Source: Azadirachta indica (lineage: Eukaryota; Streptophyta; Magnoliopsida; Sapindales; Meliaceae). Taken from it: a stretch of DNA of 64,000 nt. Below are positions 25,177 to 38,404 of this stretch, in pieces (position 1 is the stretch's first letter; each line of letters starts with the position of its first letter). Position numbers and translations under genes: made by a program. The stretch lies in the NCBI GenBank assembly GCA_022749755.1, contig CM040440.1:4301769-4365768 (forward strand), read 5' to 3'. A model generated the notes under the pieces. That model ran no database searches, had not been told where the DNA came from, and saw nothing but the letters and a program-made list of their open reading frames with translations.

Positions 25177-27150
25177 CAAATGAAATGATTTAAGACAAAA
25201 CGTAATGAAAGTTTCTTGCAATTCTTTTAACAAGATTGGATCTGGATTTTACTTTTTGGAGAAAAGTCTTAATCAGCATTCATTCTTGATATCTGCCATT
25301 GCACCATAACAAATATAATATTTGATTGATAAAATTCAGTTCACAGTTCATCTTTCAGATTACAACTTTTATTGATTTCCCTCCAAATCCAGCAGGAGAA
25401 TACCTTTTCTTGAATAATGCAGCTGAAAATTTGAACCATAGAAAGAGTTAAATAAGTACTATTCTGTAAACTTTCATAACAGAAGCATAGAGAGTGTACA
25501 AGTATTAAAGCACGCATTTCCAAATTACTGCATCTATACACTATCCCTGTTCTTCTAGGCTTCTAGCTATAATTTTATCCACTGTAGAAAGTGTATCTAC
25601 CTGTCAAATTTGGTGGCCCATTTTCAGTCTAAAAACTTATAAAAAATTAGCCAGTTTGATGGGTATGTCATCTTTTATTGTCTATGCAAAAAAAATAGGC
25701 CCGATGTAATCTCTTTCTTGCTTCAGCAATTGTATGGAGACAATGTTAAGTTTAATCAATTTGTAGAGCTACTCAAAGCTTCTTTCACCTTACTCAAAGC
25801 TTTGCCAAGCTGAGCTGCAAGTTGAGTTAAAAGATTGCACACGTATTTTTCTAACTAGGAACACTACTTATTTTTACATGGTTGCCTGTCTGATATCTTT
25901 ACTAAATCCATCCAAAGTTAAAGAACTACAGACGGCAGAACAACAGAGAACAGTGAACAACGAATGAAGAAACAACATTCATAATCAGGAAGGAACCATG
26001 GTTGTCTTGAATTTCTGCTGCCACAATCATTGGCATATTAGCATCACATTACTGGTTAAGTGCAATTGTTAATGCTCTTTTTTGGGTCTCAAAAATGACA
26101 GCAGGGAAATTAACAATGCTGTTTAACCCACTTAACATATTATCTTTCAGTTAAATTCCATATTGAGCTTCAGAATTACTAGAATGGATCCCCCTGAAGC
26201 CTAGACAATATTATACTAGAATAAAAATGTAAAAAGAGAGAACACAGCAGCAACTTCTAAGGAAGAAACATATTTCATGTTATGCATTCTAAATCTCTAG
26301 AACCTCTTACACATATTTGCAAGCTAGATAGTAGCAGAATAGTAAAAACTTTAAACCTAAAAGAAGACATATATATAAATTAGGACAAAACCAGCTGATG
26401 TAACCTGAACTAACACTACGGAATATAGGACTGTGATAAGCTACATTAGGGAATACAAGCTCTCATACTAGATAAACTATCATAATTGAAGTTTTGCAGA
26501 GTTTGGCTAATTTTACTTAGGGAAATGGTCTACGTTACACAACGTGTATATACCATGCCGTGCAAATTCATGGTCTACAATAAACAACTTGTATATACCA
26601 TGTCATGCAAAGTCGTGAACGCTTCCACAACGATTATTAGTCAAAAACAGCTGGACAAGTACATGTCTGTTTGCTCGGAATCCTATATTTACTCTCACAT
26701 GAGTATTTCAACTCTTCGCCTATACCATTTAGTATTTTTCTAGATTTTCACAATGGCTATGGTTTACTGAGTCTGCACATCATCTATTTTGCTTACTGCT
26801 TATGGGACAACCAAAGATGCTTATTAACAACCATCTATTAACACTAAAGGCTTGATTAAAAAACATTGAATCAATCCATTTTCTTCAATCAGACCTCTAA
26901 ACCCACAACAAATAATGCGTTAAAGACTCATAAAGGAACAACATTCTTCAATGAATGTAATAAACCAGCAACACAGACTTCAATTAGATTCCGAATGCAA
27001 CAACACGAATGTACTACTCTATTTCATTCCATCACTCAAGTTTTGAAGAGTTTACAAAATAGTTGTATCAATCAAATTAACAACTCGTGTCCCAATTAAA
27101 TCCAATTTTTGATAGAACACACAAAAGCTAAAACTTTTAGTTACCAAAAT
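25177..27150. other. Intergenic between HD-Zip pseudogene and METTL21-type gene
   Basis: AT-rich with no supported gene. It contains a diverged 45-bp tandem repeat at 26525-26614. Frames such as 26486-26743 and 26866-27099 have no family features. The last 100 bp or so is probably the 3' UTR of the minus-strand methyltransferase. Confidence 0.4.
26525..26614. repeat. Diverged 45-bp tandem repeat, two units
   Basis: Units 26525-26569 and 26570-26614 both start ATGGTCTAC and share GTATATACCATG; seven of 45 positions differ. The divergence marks an old duplication. Confidence 0.8.
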
Positions 27151-27846
27151 TCAGTCTACGGTATTCTTCTTCTTGAAAATATAAACATCAGTCTCCTCGT
27201 ATGCATAATCAGGATGCAAATCCTCATGAGGCACTTTCTCTATCACAAATATCTTCTCACACATTTCCCAAAACAACTTATGCGCTTCAGGCGACCTCAA
27301 CTGATACCCTAACAACACCACGCCGTCATCCGCCACAAGCGCCTCCATCGCCCCAACCAACTGGGCCGCCGACTCTTCAATATAAACAACATCGGAGGCG
27401 ATCACCACATCGAACGGCGGATTCAACGCCTTCATCTGGTCCTGATTGTTCCAGTATAAAACAGAAGTCTTTAATTTTTTATTCAAAACGGGTTTGTTGC
27501 GTTTAAGGTTGTGCTTGAGTGCGGGCATGACAGGGGAAATGTCAGTGAGGAGGATGTCAGTGAGTCCGAGGAGGTAAAATGCCATGCCGGAAGCTCCACA
27601 TCCAGTTCCCAGCTCGATGGCGCGGCGGCGTTTGGAGTGGAAATCAAGGAGGTAAGAATAGGGGCGGTTGGTGGTGGTGTTGTCGGACATTGGAGTGGTT
27701 GGTGCCCATCTTTCGGCGAATTTGGCGAGGACTAAAGAGCATGGCCAAACGGAGGTGCCGACATGCATAGAGCCATTGTCTTGTTGGATTGAGAGGAGAG
27801 AATCCCGTATTGCGAGTTCGATTACCGGCGAGTCCGTGAATTTCAT
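27151..27846 (-). CDS. METTL21-type protein-lysine methyltransferase (methyltransferase family 16)
   Basis: Intronless 231-residue protein starting at the ATG at 27846. After GTSVWPCSLVLAKF (about 30-43), the family's WP motif, come the SAM-binding motif I ELGTGCGASG (78-87), the acidic residue of motif II in LLTDISPVMPALKHNL (99-114), and the post-motif SDVVY (151-155), the DxxY signature of non-SET class I protein-lysine methyltransferases. The C-terminal strand region VVLLGYQLRSPEAHKLFWEMCEKIF is also typical. Relatives (METTL21A/D, FAM86) methylate lysines on chaperones such as HSP70 and VCP; the substrate in plants is not known to me. Length fits the family (about 220-300). All SAM-binding motifs are intact, so the gene looks functional. 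Confidence 0.9.
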   Translation of the reverse strand: MKFTDSPVIELAIRDSLLSIQQDNGSMHVGTSVWPCSLVLAKFAERWAPTTPMSDNTTTNRPYSYLLDFHSKRRRAIELGTGCGASGMAFYLLGLTDILLTDISPVMPALKHNLKRNKPVLNKKLKTSVLYWNNQDQMKALNPPFDVVIASDVVYIEESAAQLVGAMEALVADDGVVLLGYQLRSPEAHKLFWEMCEKIFVIEKVPHEDLHPDYAYEETDVYIFKKKNTVD

Positions 27847-30057
27847 CCTCTCTCTCGAATTCTCCCTCCCTTGCTAGTCTCTTCGAGGGAGACCGAGGAA
27901 CTTTTGAGGTTTGCCAAAGTCAGTATAGCTTCGGGCTTTCCTTTCTCATAATTGGGCTTGGTCTTGGGCTTTACTTTGGGTTTGGTGGGCCGGTGGCTTT
28001 CACTTGATTGACCCATCTATTGTTACATTACAAATAGGGCCCAACCGTTTTAAATTCTACCTTGAAAGTTGATATATATTTTACTAGTGTCTCTCCGGGA
28101 AAAAGAAAAAACAAATCAACGCATTAAGAAAACAAGCAATGAGAATTTTTATTTTTATTTTTATTTTCTAGCACTAAGGGTAACAATCAGAACTGTCGGA
28201 GAGTTAGATACTTTATACTGACACAGTTTTAGCACATTCCATAAATCTATTCACACATGATTATTAGATCTATTTCTGTTTTCATCAACAAGAAAAATTC
28301 TTTCCAAACACTGTTTTAGATTGCAAAGACGCTGTATATATTACGCAATATTATTGTACACAGCAGCAGTAGCAGATAGATCAGTGACCTTACACGTTGA
28401 AATAAAAGCGTGGGCGGTGCCTACTTTTTGTCTAGCTACTTCCACCAGCGAATAATATCCATCGTAGCATAATTTCTCAACATGGGGTCAGCTCAGCATA
28501 CACAGACGAACAGTGATTTCAGCTACGTTTTCTTAAAGCATGAAAGCCAGGAAATAAAGCCCCCGTTATCACTTATTCATGGCAAGTTTTTTTTTTTGCA
28601 TTTGGAGGACCCCAACTCTTTTTTCGGCACCGGCCCAAAAGCAGACATTAATTCAACGATAAGGTAGACTTAGCTTCATCATACATACATAAGTAAGATT
28701 TATTTTCTTTGTTCTCTTGACGTAATATTAGTACCTACCACAATGATGGTGACTTGGAAATCTTTTTTGGCTGTTGTGATGAACATATATACAAAATTAT
28801 TGTCAATCTTGAAAACCTATGTCTCATAACATGCAAAGCTCTCATTCATCAATCAAGTTAATTAGTACTTAAAAGTAATCGAGGCCAAATCAAGACAGAC
28901 CAGGGCAAGAATATCGTTCTCTTTTCTTTTTTCCTCTTTATATTATACTTTCGTCTTTTTCTTTTGATCTTTATTTAATTTCCTTTTCCTTTTCCTTTTC
29001 ATGCATATATGTATATGTCTGTACTGTCTACATTGCTATGGAAAAGGAGACGAGTGTTGAAGCATAGTTAAAAAGCCAAATTCATTCCCTGAATGCTAAA
29101 GGAAGTGCTATCATTCCCGATGTTTACAGTTACAGACCCAAACTCGAATCGTTTTACTATAATTTTTGGGGCTTTCCTTTCCTTTTGTTATTACTTTTCC
29201 CATTCTGGTGAGAAAATTGTAAAAGTAAAACTTTAGTGATTTTACAGGGTTAGACCCTTGACATTATGACTGCCTTTGACTTGTTCACCTTATTAACAAC
29301 CCAAACAAGTAATCATACAAGGCTACTGGCATAATTTAATCAATTAACTTCAATTGAATTGCCAACATGTATAATATAAGATCTAGAAAATGGGTTGGTT
29401 GAATGAAAAAGACAAAAATAGTATGTGGTTTTGCATTATTGGTGGGATAATTATTACAACATGCCATCAACGTGCAGCTTGGCTTCATTTTTTGCATGTA
29501 ATATCGCGCGCCAGCAATTATATTACAAAGTGAGAGAAAAAAATACAGTTTATTATAAACAAAAGGGATAAACCCTATACCTAAAGCCTATAGTAATAGT
29601 ACTTGCTAGCTAGCTAGAATCGTGCCTTTTGCCGCTGGAAATACTCTTTTAAATACAGTTTGGACGAAGACAACAACAAAGATAGAACACATTTGCAATA
29701 ATGGAGCTCTAAAGGGATTCTCGCTTTGCCCCCACCACTTCCTTCCCCTTTTTATCAAAAATAAAAGCCACCATTTTTAAAGGGATCAACTTTCGGGGTT
29801 GAAGAGAATATGCATCGATGATCTGATCCCTTCACCTCTTAAATTCAAATAGTTTTAATTTCTATGAGCACAAACTTTTAGCAGCTCCCATCAAGCACTA
29901 CTCGATGCCACCTTTTCTTCCCTGCAAAGTTTCAATTTACTATATTCGGACTCTCTCTTTCTCTTTTCCCAACTCCAGTACTTTATTATCAAATTTTCTT
30001 TAATTCCATTGAGAATTAATATGGCTAGTCATGACGAAATTAGTTCCCATATGATGG
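27847..30057. other. Intergenic: METTL21-type promoter and IDD 3' region
   Basis: The first 200 bp holds the site II cluster at 27953-28043. The rest is AT-rich with T/C-rich tracts (28915-29000) and no recognisable gene. The stretch just before 30058 is probably the IDD 3' UTR. Confidence 0.4.
27953..28043. promoter_or_regulatory. TGGGCY (site II) cluster upstream of the METTL21-type gene
   Basis: TGGGCT at 27953-27958 and 27965-27970, TGGGCC at 27986-27991 and GGGCCCA at 28037-28043, all 100-200 bp upstream of the minus-strand start at 27846. Four copies in 90 bp is the usual layout of TCP-bound promoters of growth-linked housekeeping genes. Confidence 0.55.
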
Positions 30058-32258
30058 TCAAATCCATCCGCTGATGGATGATGGGTGGCAGCTGATAGCT
30101 TGCACGCCAACACCCAAGAAGTCTCTAGTTTGTCCTCCAGTACTCTCTTCGCTCAGCAAATGCCGGCGTTTAGCCGGGGGCATTTGCGGTTGACTCAAAG
30201 TGGAAATATCACTCCCCGATTTCTCAACATCAGTTCCAAGATTATTAGCTATAGCAGTTGAACCGTACAATCCACAGAATTTGTTGCCATCTTGAACTTG
30301 ATTGCTACTGCACTTCAACCCAAAACTTCCTAAGAATGATGGATGAGTTGAGGTTGCACCAATTTGTGCAGCTTTCTGCAATAAAGCTGTGGCTGACATA
30401 TCAGCCGATGCTGCTTGATGAGTATGTTGTTGGGAACTATACAAGGAAGGAACACTCACGAGCTGATGAGTTGCAGCTTCCTTTACATCAGTTAGTGGGA
30501 GAGAAGTACTTGCTAGGGCTTCATGAGCATTGTTTGAAGAGAGCTTATTCCCGAACACCCAATTTAAATGATCATCGGACGGTGGGGGATTTGAACATGA
30601 AGCAAGAGGATCCCCAAAGACGGCTGTTCCTGAATGCATAGAGCCAACTTGGTGAATTTCTTGGAGATTGTTGACAATATTTTCGTGGCCTTGGGATGCT
30701 GGGGCCATCCATATGGAAAGTCCTCGCCTTGTCTGATCGATTGTTTCGGCACTGCTTGAGATTGGCTTGAAAATAGAAGAGAAATGTTGTGCAACGCTGG
30801 GTCCCAGTGGAGTCCCCATGAGATGATAATTGATAGTGCCGTTGGCCAAGCTGTTCATGCTAGATGCTGCATTTACTCTGGCAGTTTCTTCAGCTAAGGC
30901 ATCGCAGAATGCCCTATGAGTGATAAAGCTATCTCGCCTGTGTTCAAACAAAATTCATACGCAATAATTCAGTTGGGGATTTATTATTAAGACAGTAACA
31001 TATGCACATAAGCACAGAAATGAACACTTGAATAGATAATACAGACCAAGGAAATAGATTGAATGTACATTTCGAAATATGTACTACTAAAACCATTTTA
31101 TTGGAAGGCAAGTGCTTCATAATACAGGATGTGTATCATCGACTGCCAGATTAAAAGCGCAAATTTCTGAGCGAAAGAAAGATCAGATTTATTCAGTGGG
31201 TCGATGAAAATATCGATACATGTCTTTCTAACAACTTAGCGTTTGTGTCTACCATGACTTTTAATTTCCTTTCTCCTAAAAGCCAAAGAGAGATAAAGGA
31301 CATAATAGAGGACGGTGCTCTATGCCAGAGCCTGTCAAGCCGACAGAGTTACTACAACCATAAAAATCACTTTCATGCTTCATTTAGCTTTCTTGTTTGT
31401 CTAATTTGAGGTGCGTTGATTAGTACTTATGCATGAAGATAGCGATTTGGTTTATGGTTTTGTCACCCAGACAAACCTACTACAACCACAAAAATCGCTT
31501 TCACGACCTATCACTACATCCCTATATTTCTTCTTTAAACAGTTGCGAATTAGACAATATGTACTAACAGTTGAAGTAAATACATTACCGGGAAAATATA
31601 GTTCCACAGTCGCATTTGTATTCCCTTGTGCCACAGGTTTTCGAGTGAGCTTTCCAATCGGATTGCACAGCGTATCGCTTTGAGCACTTCTCACACTTCC
31701 ACTTCTTCTCTCCATGCTTCCTACAAAAGTGCTTTTTTATACCTGTTAGGTCACCGAGAGCCCTAGAAGGGTGGTGGTGGACACAAGTCTTTTCAGGACA
31801 GACATAGACGCGCTTTCTCACTTCTTTGCTAGCCCTTTGCTTGAGCTTCCACGGAAGATTATGCCCTCGCCGATGAAGCTGCAGATTTTGATCTCGTTGA
31901 AAACCCTTTCCGCATATTTCACACAAGAATCTGTTGGTGGCCATGAGAGTCTTCGGCGACAAGGCTATGACTTCAGCTTCAGGATCTGTAAAAAATAATA
32001 AAATCCATTTGGCATACGGAATGAATATTTGATTAACAAGATATTAACTTTGCATATACCTATGATACTATAAAGCTATACATACAGAAACAGAAAAAGA
32101 AAGACAGAGTAAGCAATAACATGTAAGCTATTTATTTTTGAAAAACTAGCTGCTTGCCTGGTGTTCCGGGAAGGTTTCTCTTCTTCTTAACAGCAGGAGG
32201 ATTTGATCCAGCAGCTGAGTTCTGAACAAACCCGTTCGGAATTGTTTCTTCTGCCATC
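30058..32258 (-). CDS. INDETERMINATE DOMAIN (IDD) C2H2 zinc-finger factor; first exon carries a frameshift
   Basis: Three exons: 32258-32158, 31985-31589 and 30937-30058. Exon 2 and the start of exon 3 carry the ID domain: finger 1 CEICGKGFQRDQNLQLHRRGH, finger 2 (YVCPEKTC, HFCRKH), a C2HC finger (WKCEKCSKRYAVQSDWKAH) and a last C2HC finger (YKCDCGTIFSR, RDSFITHRAFC). Exon 3 has the family MSATALLQKAAQIGATS and TRDFLGVG motifs. IDD proteins bind DNA, often with DELLA/SCR/SHR partners. Exon 1 starts MAEETIPNGFVQ, but an extra A (TTT at 32220-32222, plus strand) shifts the frame to a stop, while the next frame reads the expected basic KKKRNLPGTP. Exon 1 ends CAG|GCAAGC, a GC donor. Without correction, translation could start at Met 31944 in exon 2 and keep all four fingers (about 411 residues) but lose the basic stretch. 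Either a real lesion or a one-base sequence error. Confidence 0.88.
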
Positions 32259-34530
32259 TTATCTAACGTCTTTCAGAGGTTTCTCCTTCTTAGTTGACTT
32301 AATCTATAAGAACACAGAAAAAGCTAAGCTTGTCAAAAGGACTATTAGGATTGTAATTAGGAGAGAAAACCCAAGAGCAAAGGTAATTTATGTTATGGGT
32401 CTGAATCCTAACAACACGAGCTTATAAGCAAAGAATGGATCTCTCTTATAAGCATCTTTCTCTCAATAAAATACTGCAGTCATTTTAATTACCCCGCTGC
32501 TTTTTGGTGTGTGGAATAGAATACTAATATTTCGTGGGAGGCGGTGAAAAGTTAAAGTTGAGAGGCAGTGAAGAAGGGGGTTGAAGAGAAGAAAGGGAAG
32601 TGGGCAAAACAAAGGCGCATAATGACACATATGATAAGGTCTGTACAAAAGCTAGTCTCCATGCCTTTCCCATTGGAATGATTATCCCATAATTTGTATG
32701 CTTTTTGTTTCCTTAATTTTCTAATCTACTCCTTCCAATCTACCATATATTTAATTGCGTTTGGTTTAGTATAAAATAATGTAGATTTGAATATTTGACA
32801 AAGAAAATCTGCACCAATGTAAGGAAGTATTTGTCTATTCTTTATAAGTAAGAAATATTTAGAGAACTAAAGCAAGAAATAGCTAGGCATCTCACATTCT
32901 TGTTTGTAGAATCATTGGAGGACCATTAGGTATTCCTTTACCATGTTGGAAATTCATATATATTATTGTGAAGTTGATAGTGGCTCTCAATCATACATAA
33001 ACTGTCACAGCTGGAACAAAAAAGAAAGTTTATGTTGCATCTAAAAGTTGTGGCGTTCTTATCAAGAACAAAGCCCTAACTTCAAGTTTAGAAGTTGACT
33101 ACTCTTGCATATAGTTTCCCACAAGGAAAATATTTCTTTTGATTTCGACCCATATTCTCTAGAGCACAAACTAAAACCATTTACTCATGGAAAACAACTT
33201 AAAATGTCTGATTGATTGTGACTGAAGAGAAGAGATGGATGCTCATTTTCCTACCATAAATGCATATATATGTTTGTGATCTTCATTTTCCACGGAAGCA
33301 TGTAAATTCTTCTGTTTGCTCTTCACTCAAATGAAAGTTAGCTAGAAAGCAGTTTCCTAAGAAGATTTGAACCAATTACATAAGAATGGTCACATCTACA
33401 AGGCCATGATTCATATATTTTGACTGACTCAATTGATTGTCTAGTTTCTTTGTGTTAAATTGATTGAAATCAAACTAAGAGATTTTGATAACTTCGTTGT
33501 CTTACAAAATCTGCCATGCACGTGCCCATCTGTCAAAGAAGGTAAAATCCAATAGAAACGACGAAACGTTACACATAAAAGGGAATAATCGTCCGGATGA
33601 CAGTATGACCATGGATCTTCCCACCTCACATTGACTAGATTTTGTTACCCACTTGCCCTCCCTAAATTATTTAAATTATTAATACTACAGCTTGCTGTAA
33701 TTAATTCATATTAACCTTAGTTTTTATTAGTGAAAACAACAGAAACAACTATACAAGTAAAATTTAATTAATTTAAAAGTTCAAAGTTTGATTGGTTGTT
33801 CATTCTTTGAATGGTAGATGATCAACTTTATTACTTTTTTAGTGATCTCTTTTTATGTTTTTGCTTTTTCTTTTGATGGGAATGTTCAAATTTAAAAAAA
33901 AAAATTTTTATGTGTTTGAGATATGAATCATTCCATGACATGAACCATCCATAAATTGGATGGATTCAATACGGTAGAATTTAGACTGTGAATTAATTTA
34001 TATATGCAAATTAATAAGAAATATAAATACATATATATTTGAAGAAGACTGTGCATTAATTCTCGAGACTTTCTTAACGAAGGCATAGATGGATGTAATA
34101 TTGTAAGAAGTCACATGGTTTAAAAATAAGATAACATTTAATTAATTAAAATTAATGTCTGGATTTTGAAATTTAATCTCGGATGCTTTTAGTTTAATAT
34201 TAAATAATTAAATTATAAATTTTGTTGGAGCTAATTAATAGTGAGATTAGGAAGGGTAGAGGGAACAGGTTAAAAGACAGGGAGCTGACAAAGGCAGTGA
34301 ATTTTTGGAAGTGTGAGCAGTCGTCTCCTTGTGGGCTGACTTTTCCTGCTAATCTTAATCATAATCTAATGATGTTTTTGCTTTCTAAGTTTGTTTAGTA
34401 TAAGTTTTTTGGAGTTTTGCTGTTGAACTGTGGCGGCACCAGAATATTCTCTCCTTCTCCAACACATCTCAAAGGCTTCAACTTTCAAGGACCTGAGACT
34501 TGCGAGATTCCAATACAAACCCCACAAGTT

Positions 34531-34578
34531 TAGTATAGTATAGTATAGTATAGTATTCTCTCTCTCTCTCTCTCTCTC
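34531..34578. repeat. (TAGTA)5 followed by (TC)n microsatellite
   Basis: Five TAGTA units (34531-34555) directly followed by about 11 TC units to 34578. Simple repeat with no coding context. Confidence 0.92.
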
Positions 34579-37500
34579 CACCCTCCTGCTGTCTTTGATT
34601 TAAGAAAATAATATAATTCATACTCATATTTGTATCTAAATTACAATTAGAAACCAACCTAATAGCTAGCTGGGTAGGTTTGCATTTGAAATCGGAGGGG
34701 AAGGATTTGGGGAAAAGCAAAACGTTGTCACCAAGGGTATGTTTGTTTCTTCACTTGTCTTTTACTTTGAAAATGAAGGAAAAAACCCCAGTTATAAGAA
34801 TTGTTTATGCAATTTTAACAAAACCCAGAAAGTATTTACTAATTTCAATGCATTAATTAAACAAGTCATAGCTCCACCAAAAACGTTGCTAGTCATACAT
34901 TCACACTGTTCATTTTAGATATTCCACATATAGTTTTTATATATATATATATATATATAGATGTGTGTGTATGTCTTGTAGCACAAGTATGCATTAAAAT
35001 CCAAGAGTTGCGATATGCTGTAGGTTTAAGTTATTATCCAGAATGTATTATAAGCTACGTTAATCGGCAATGGGTAAATGTGTCAAATTAATTAGGGATG
35101 GATTAATCATTTTGAAGAAGGGAGATTAGTTTATATTGTTGAAAAATATCCAAAAAGCAGAGCAGATTTAGATCTAGGAATCCATTACAGCAACCACATG
35201 CTTTGGCTTATCAAAAAGTTGGGAATATATGCCTTTTTTCACAAACCCAGCTACTTATCTTTATTTTTAATTTCTTTTTTTTTTCTTTACTTTTTTTTAA
35301 TTATTTGCGATACATATGGCACAGCTTAGGTGGGCTCATTGTATTTAACCAAACCTTTGCTACTAGTACCAAAAGCTATTGCTTTGAATATTCTTTCTGA
35401 ATTTGGGTTTGTTGATTTTATTTTATTTTTATATATATATATATATATAATATTATTGGCCTCAGCTCATGGCTGTCTTCTAGAAAAAATAATAGTGGAA
35501 ATAGTGAACCCAGCAAAAAATAACCATGCCCGATTGGAGTACTATTACACAGAAAATATTCTACATGTGGCCTACCAACAGTTCACATGCCAATTAATCA
35601 ACTCAATTTGATTGAATAAGGAAGCTGCTTGTATATTACAAAGTTTCAAAATATATTCTTGAAGAATATTTATTTTATCTGAAGAGAAAAAAAAATGTGA
35701 CTGAATTATGGATAGTTAGGTAGGTAGGTAGACAATTTCCAATTCCAAGATCCTTTTTGATTTTTAGGAATCTTTTTCCATGTTCAAATCCTGAAAATAA
35801 TTAAACGTTTTTATGTAATATAGACATAAATTCCCATCACATATTTAGTCAATTATATACATTGTACTTAACATACAACTTGAAGGATATATATTATATA
35901 TACACATTTTTAATTTTAAAAAATTTTCTTGTTAGGATATCTGTGATGTCCCTCTGAAGCTTAGAGGACCACTACTGCATTGCCTGCCCTCTTGCTAAGT
36001 GTAGTACATATATTATTTTTACAGCAAAATTTATATGGAAGTGGTTTCAAGAATCGACCGCAATTAATATTGAAAGAAGGGTGATGAATGGAAGACGAAG
36101 TGCTGCTCATCCAGGTCACTTATTATATATATATATATATATATGTTGGTTAGAAAAGAGAAGGAGACAAGTTCTTCATATCATAATCTTCTTATTGATG
36201 CAATTGCAATTAAAGCATCAAATGATTAACGATATCGAAGAAGACAAATGGGTTTCGTGAAATTAATCAACCTTCTCCATGCAGAAACATATAGAGATAT
36301 CGATATGATGAGAGATGAGACGAGACTAAAGTATGTAAATGTCACCTAGTGGACAATATTATTATTGGATTCCAAATATCAATTGAGAAGCGTACGCCAT
36401 AGTAACACCATTCCATTCAAAGAAGACTTTGGTCAAATTGAAAAGACACCAAAAATTGTTTTAAAAACAAGTTGCTGTTGTTTGTTTAAATGCAAAAGTG
36501 CAACGCGCATTGGCAAATTATTGCAATTTTGGGAGCCTAAGTGCTTGCCCGTCTTTTTCATTGTTCTTTAATTAATTTGTCACGCATGCACACCCAACAA
36601 AATTTGTACGTTAAGTCGTGTACATGGAAAATTCTATATTAATTTGAAGAGAAATACAGATTTTTTTTTTTTTTTTACATAGAATAAGACTACCATTATA
36701 TGCTTATATCAATTAATCAATCAAATGATATGTGTATGTATTCATGCATGCAATTAATGGCGTACAATGGAGGAGATTAATGACCAACTTTTGGGATTGG
36801 AAAAGCAAAGTTAAAGGGCTTAAATTAAAAAGAACCCACTATCTCCATCTTTCTCAATTAAAAGTGAATCATGAATAGGTTAGCTAGTATCCCTTTTAAG
36901 AGAATAGGTAGGGACCAATTATATATTATTCCACGTATATAAAGAGAGAGATAGAAAGCGAGCAAATAATGCCCAAAACATAGATTAAATTATTTACTAA
37001 TTAATTGTTATTCAATTCAACACAAGAGTAGTGTACAAAGAGAAAGACAATGTCGCCATCGACTTGTGAGCATGCACTAATCGCATAAGCTCCACCAAGG
37101 ATATGAAAAATATTCAATCAAAGGCGTTGGGTTGAGCGACCGATATGGTCCAATATTGTTAATGATTGATTCATAATTGGCAAATGGGAGATAAGAGAAA
37201 AAAACACACACACAACAGACAAATTAATATACTTGTTCAATTAAAACTATATAAATGTAGCTTTGATAAAGGAAATTCAAACATTCAAAAGATCATAAAA
37301 GGCCCCATCAATTCCACTGGGTTAACGTTTTGTCACCAGCAAGAATGGCTAATTGAATCAAAAGCAGAAAAGCAAATATTTTATCGGTGAAAAGTGATCT
37401 TTGTTATCTACCATAGTGCCCATGTTGATGGTGATTGCAAAAAAATATTGAACGTGCACAGATTTAATCTACATATAGTATAACTAGCTAGAGAGCTAGT

Positions 37501-38177
37501 TAGCTAGAGGGAGATATTTTCAAACAATATTATCTTCTTAATTTGATGATAAGATATACAAATCAATATTGTACTGTGTAATTTTAGTTCGTTCAATTTT
37601 ACATCACGGTGACATCGAGGATCAGAGGGGGCAGGTTTCAAAATAAATGGATTTAGTTGCTGAACAATTTTAAATTCCTCGATCAATTGGATAGTAGTGG
37701 AATTATATATCATTCTCGTAAAATATCTTTTTAACATATCCATGTATTTAAGTATGGACATGAACCTAGTTAATTTCATATTCAAAGTAATATTGAAAGA
37801 AATATTTAACTAAATTTGAAGTATAGCCAATGTAAGTTTTATAGAGGAGATAGATTAAACTACGTGACTTAGTGCATATGTACTTTAATTTTCTTAGATT
37901 TTATGTCCATTGTAAGTTTAAAATAAAAAGTACGTATCTTAAGAGAGAAGGGATTAAATTCTTTTCATATAGTTTTTTCAATAGAATTTTTTCTAGTAAA
38001 TTTTTAATTAATAGAACTTTTATAAGTTGAGTTTTTTAAAAAAATTGAAAAATAATTACTTTAATATTAAAAATTTTAAGAGTATATTGCAAAAAAAATA
38101 AGGTAAAATTTTTTAAATAATATAATAATATTTTAAATAATTTAACTTTTAAAAAAATTTCAAAAAATTCTATCACT

Positions 38178-38404
38178 AAAAGGCTAAATTTTAAATTTCT
38201 TTTAGTAAAAAAAAAGTTCTTTTCTTTATTTTTAAAAACTATTCTTTATTACCATCCGAAGAACATTAAAAAAAAATGAAAAAGATATGAAAAGGCTAAG
38301 TTTTAAATTTCTTTTAGTAAAAAAAAAAAGGTATTTTTCTTTATTTGTAAAAACCACTCTTCATTACCAACCGAATAATATTAAAAAAAATTGAAAAAGA
38401 TATG
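38178..38404. repeat. Diverged tandem repeat, two units of about 112-115 bp
   Basis: Units 38178-38289 and 38290-38404 both begin AAAAGGCTAA and end AAAAAGATATG, and share TTTTAAATTTCTTTTAGTA and CATTACCA. Several substitutions and small indels show it is old. Confidence 0.8.
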
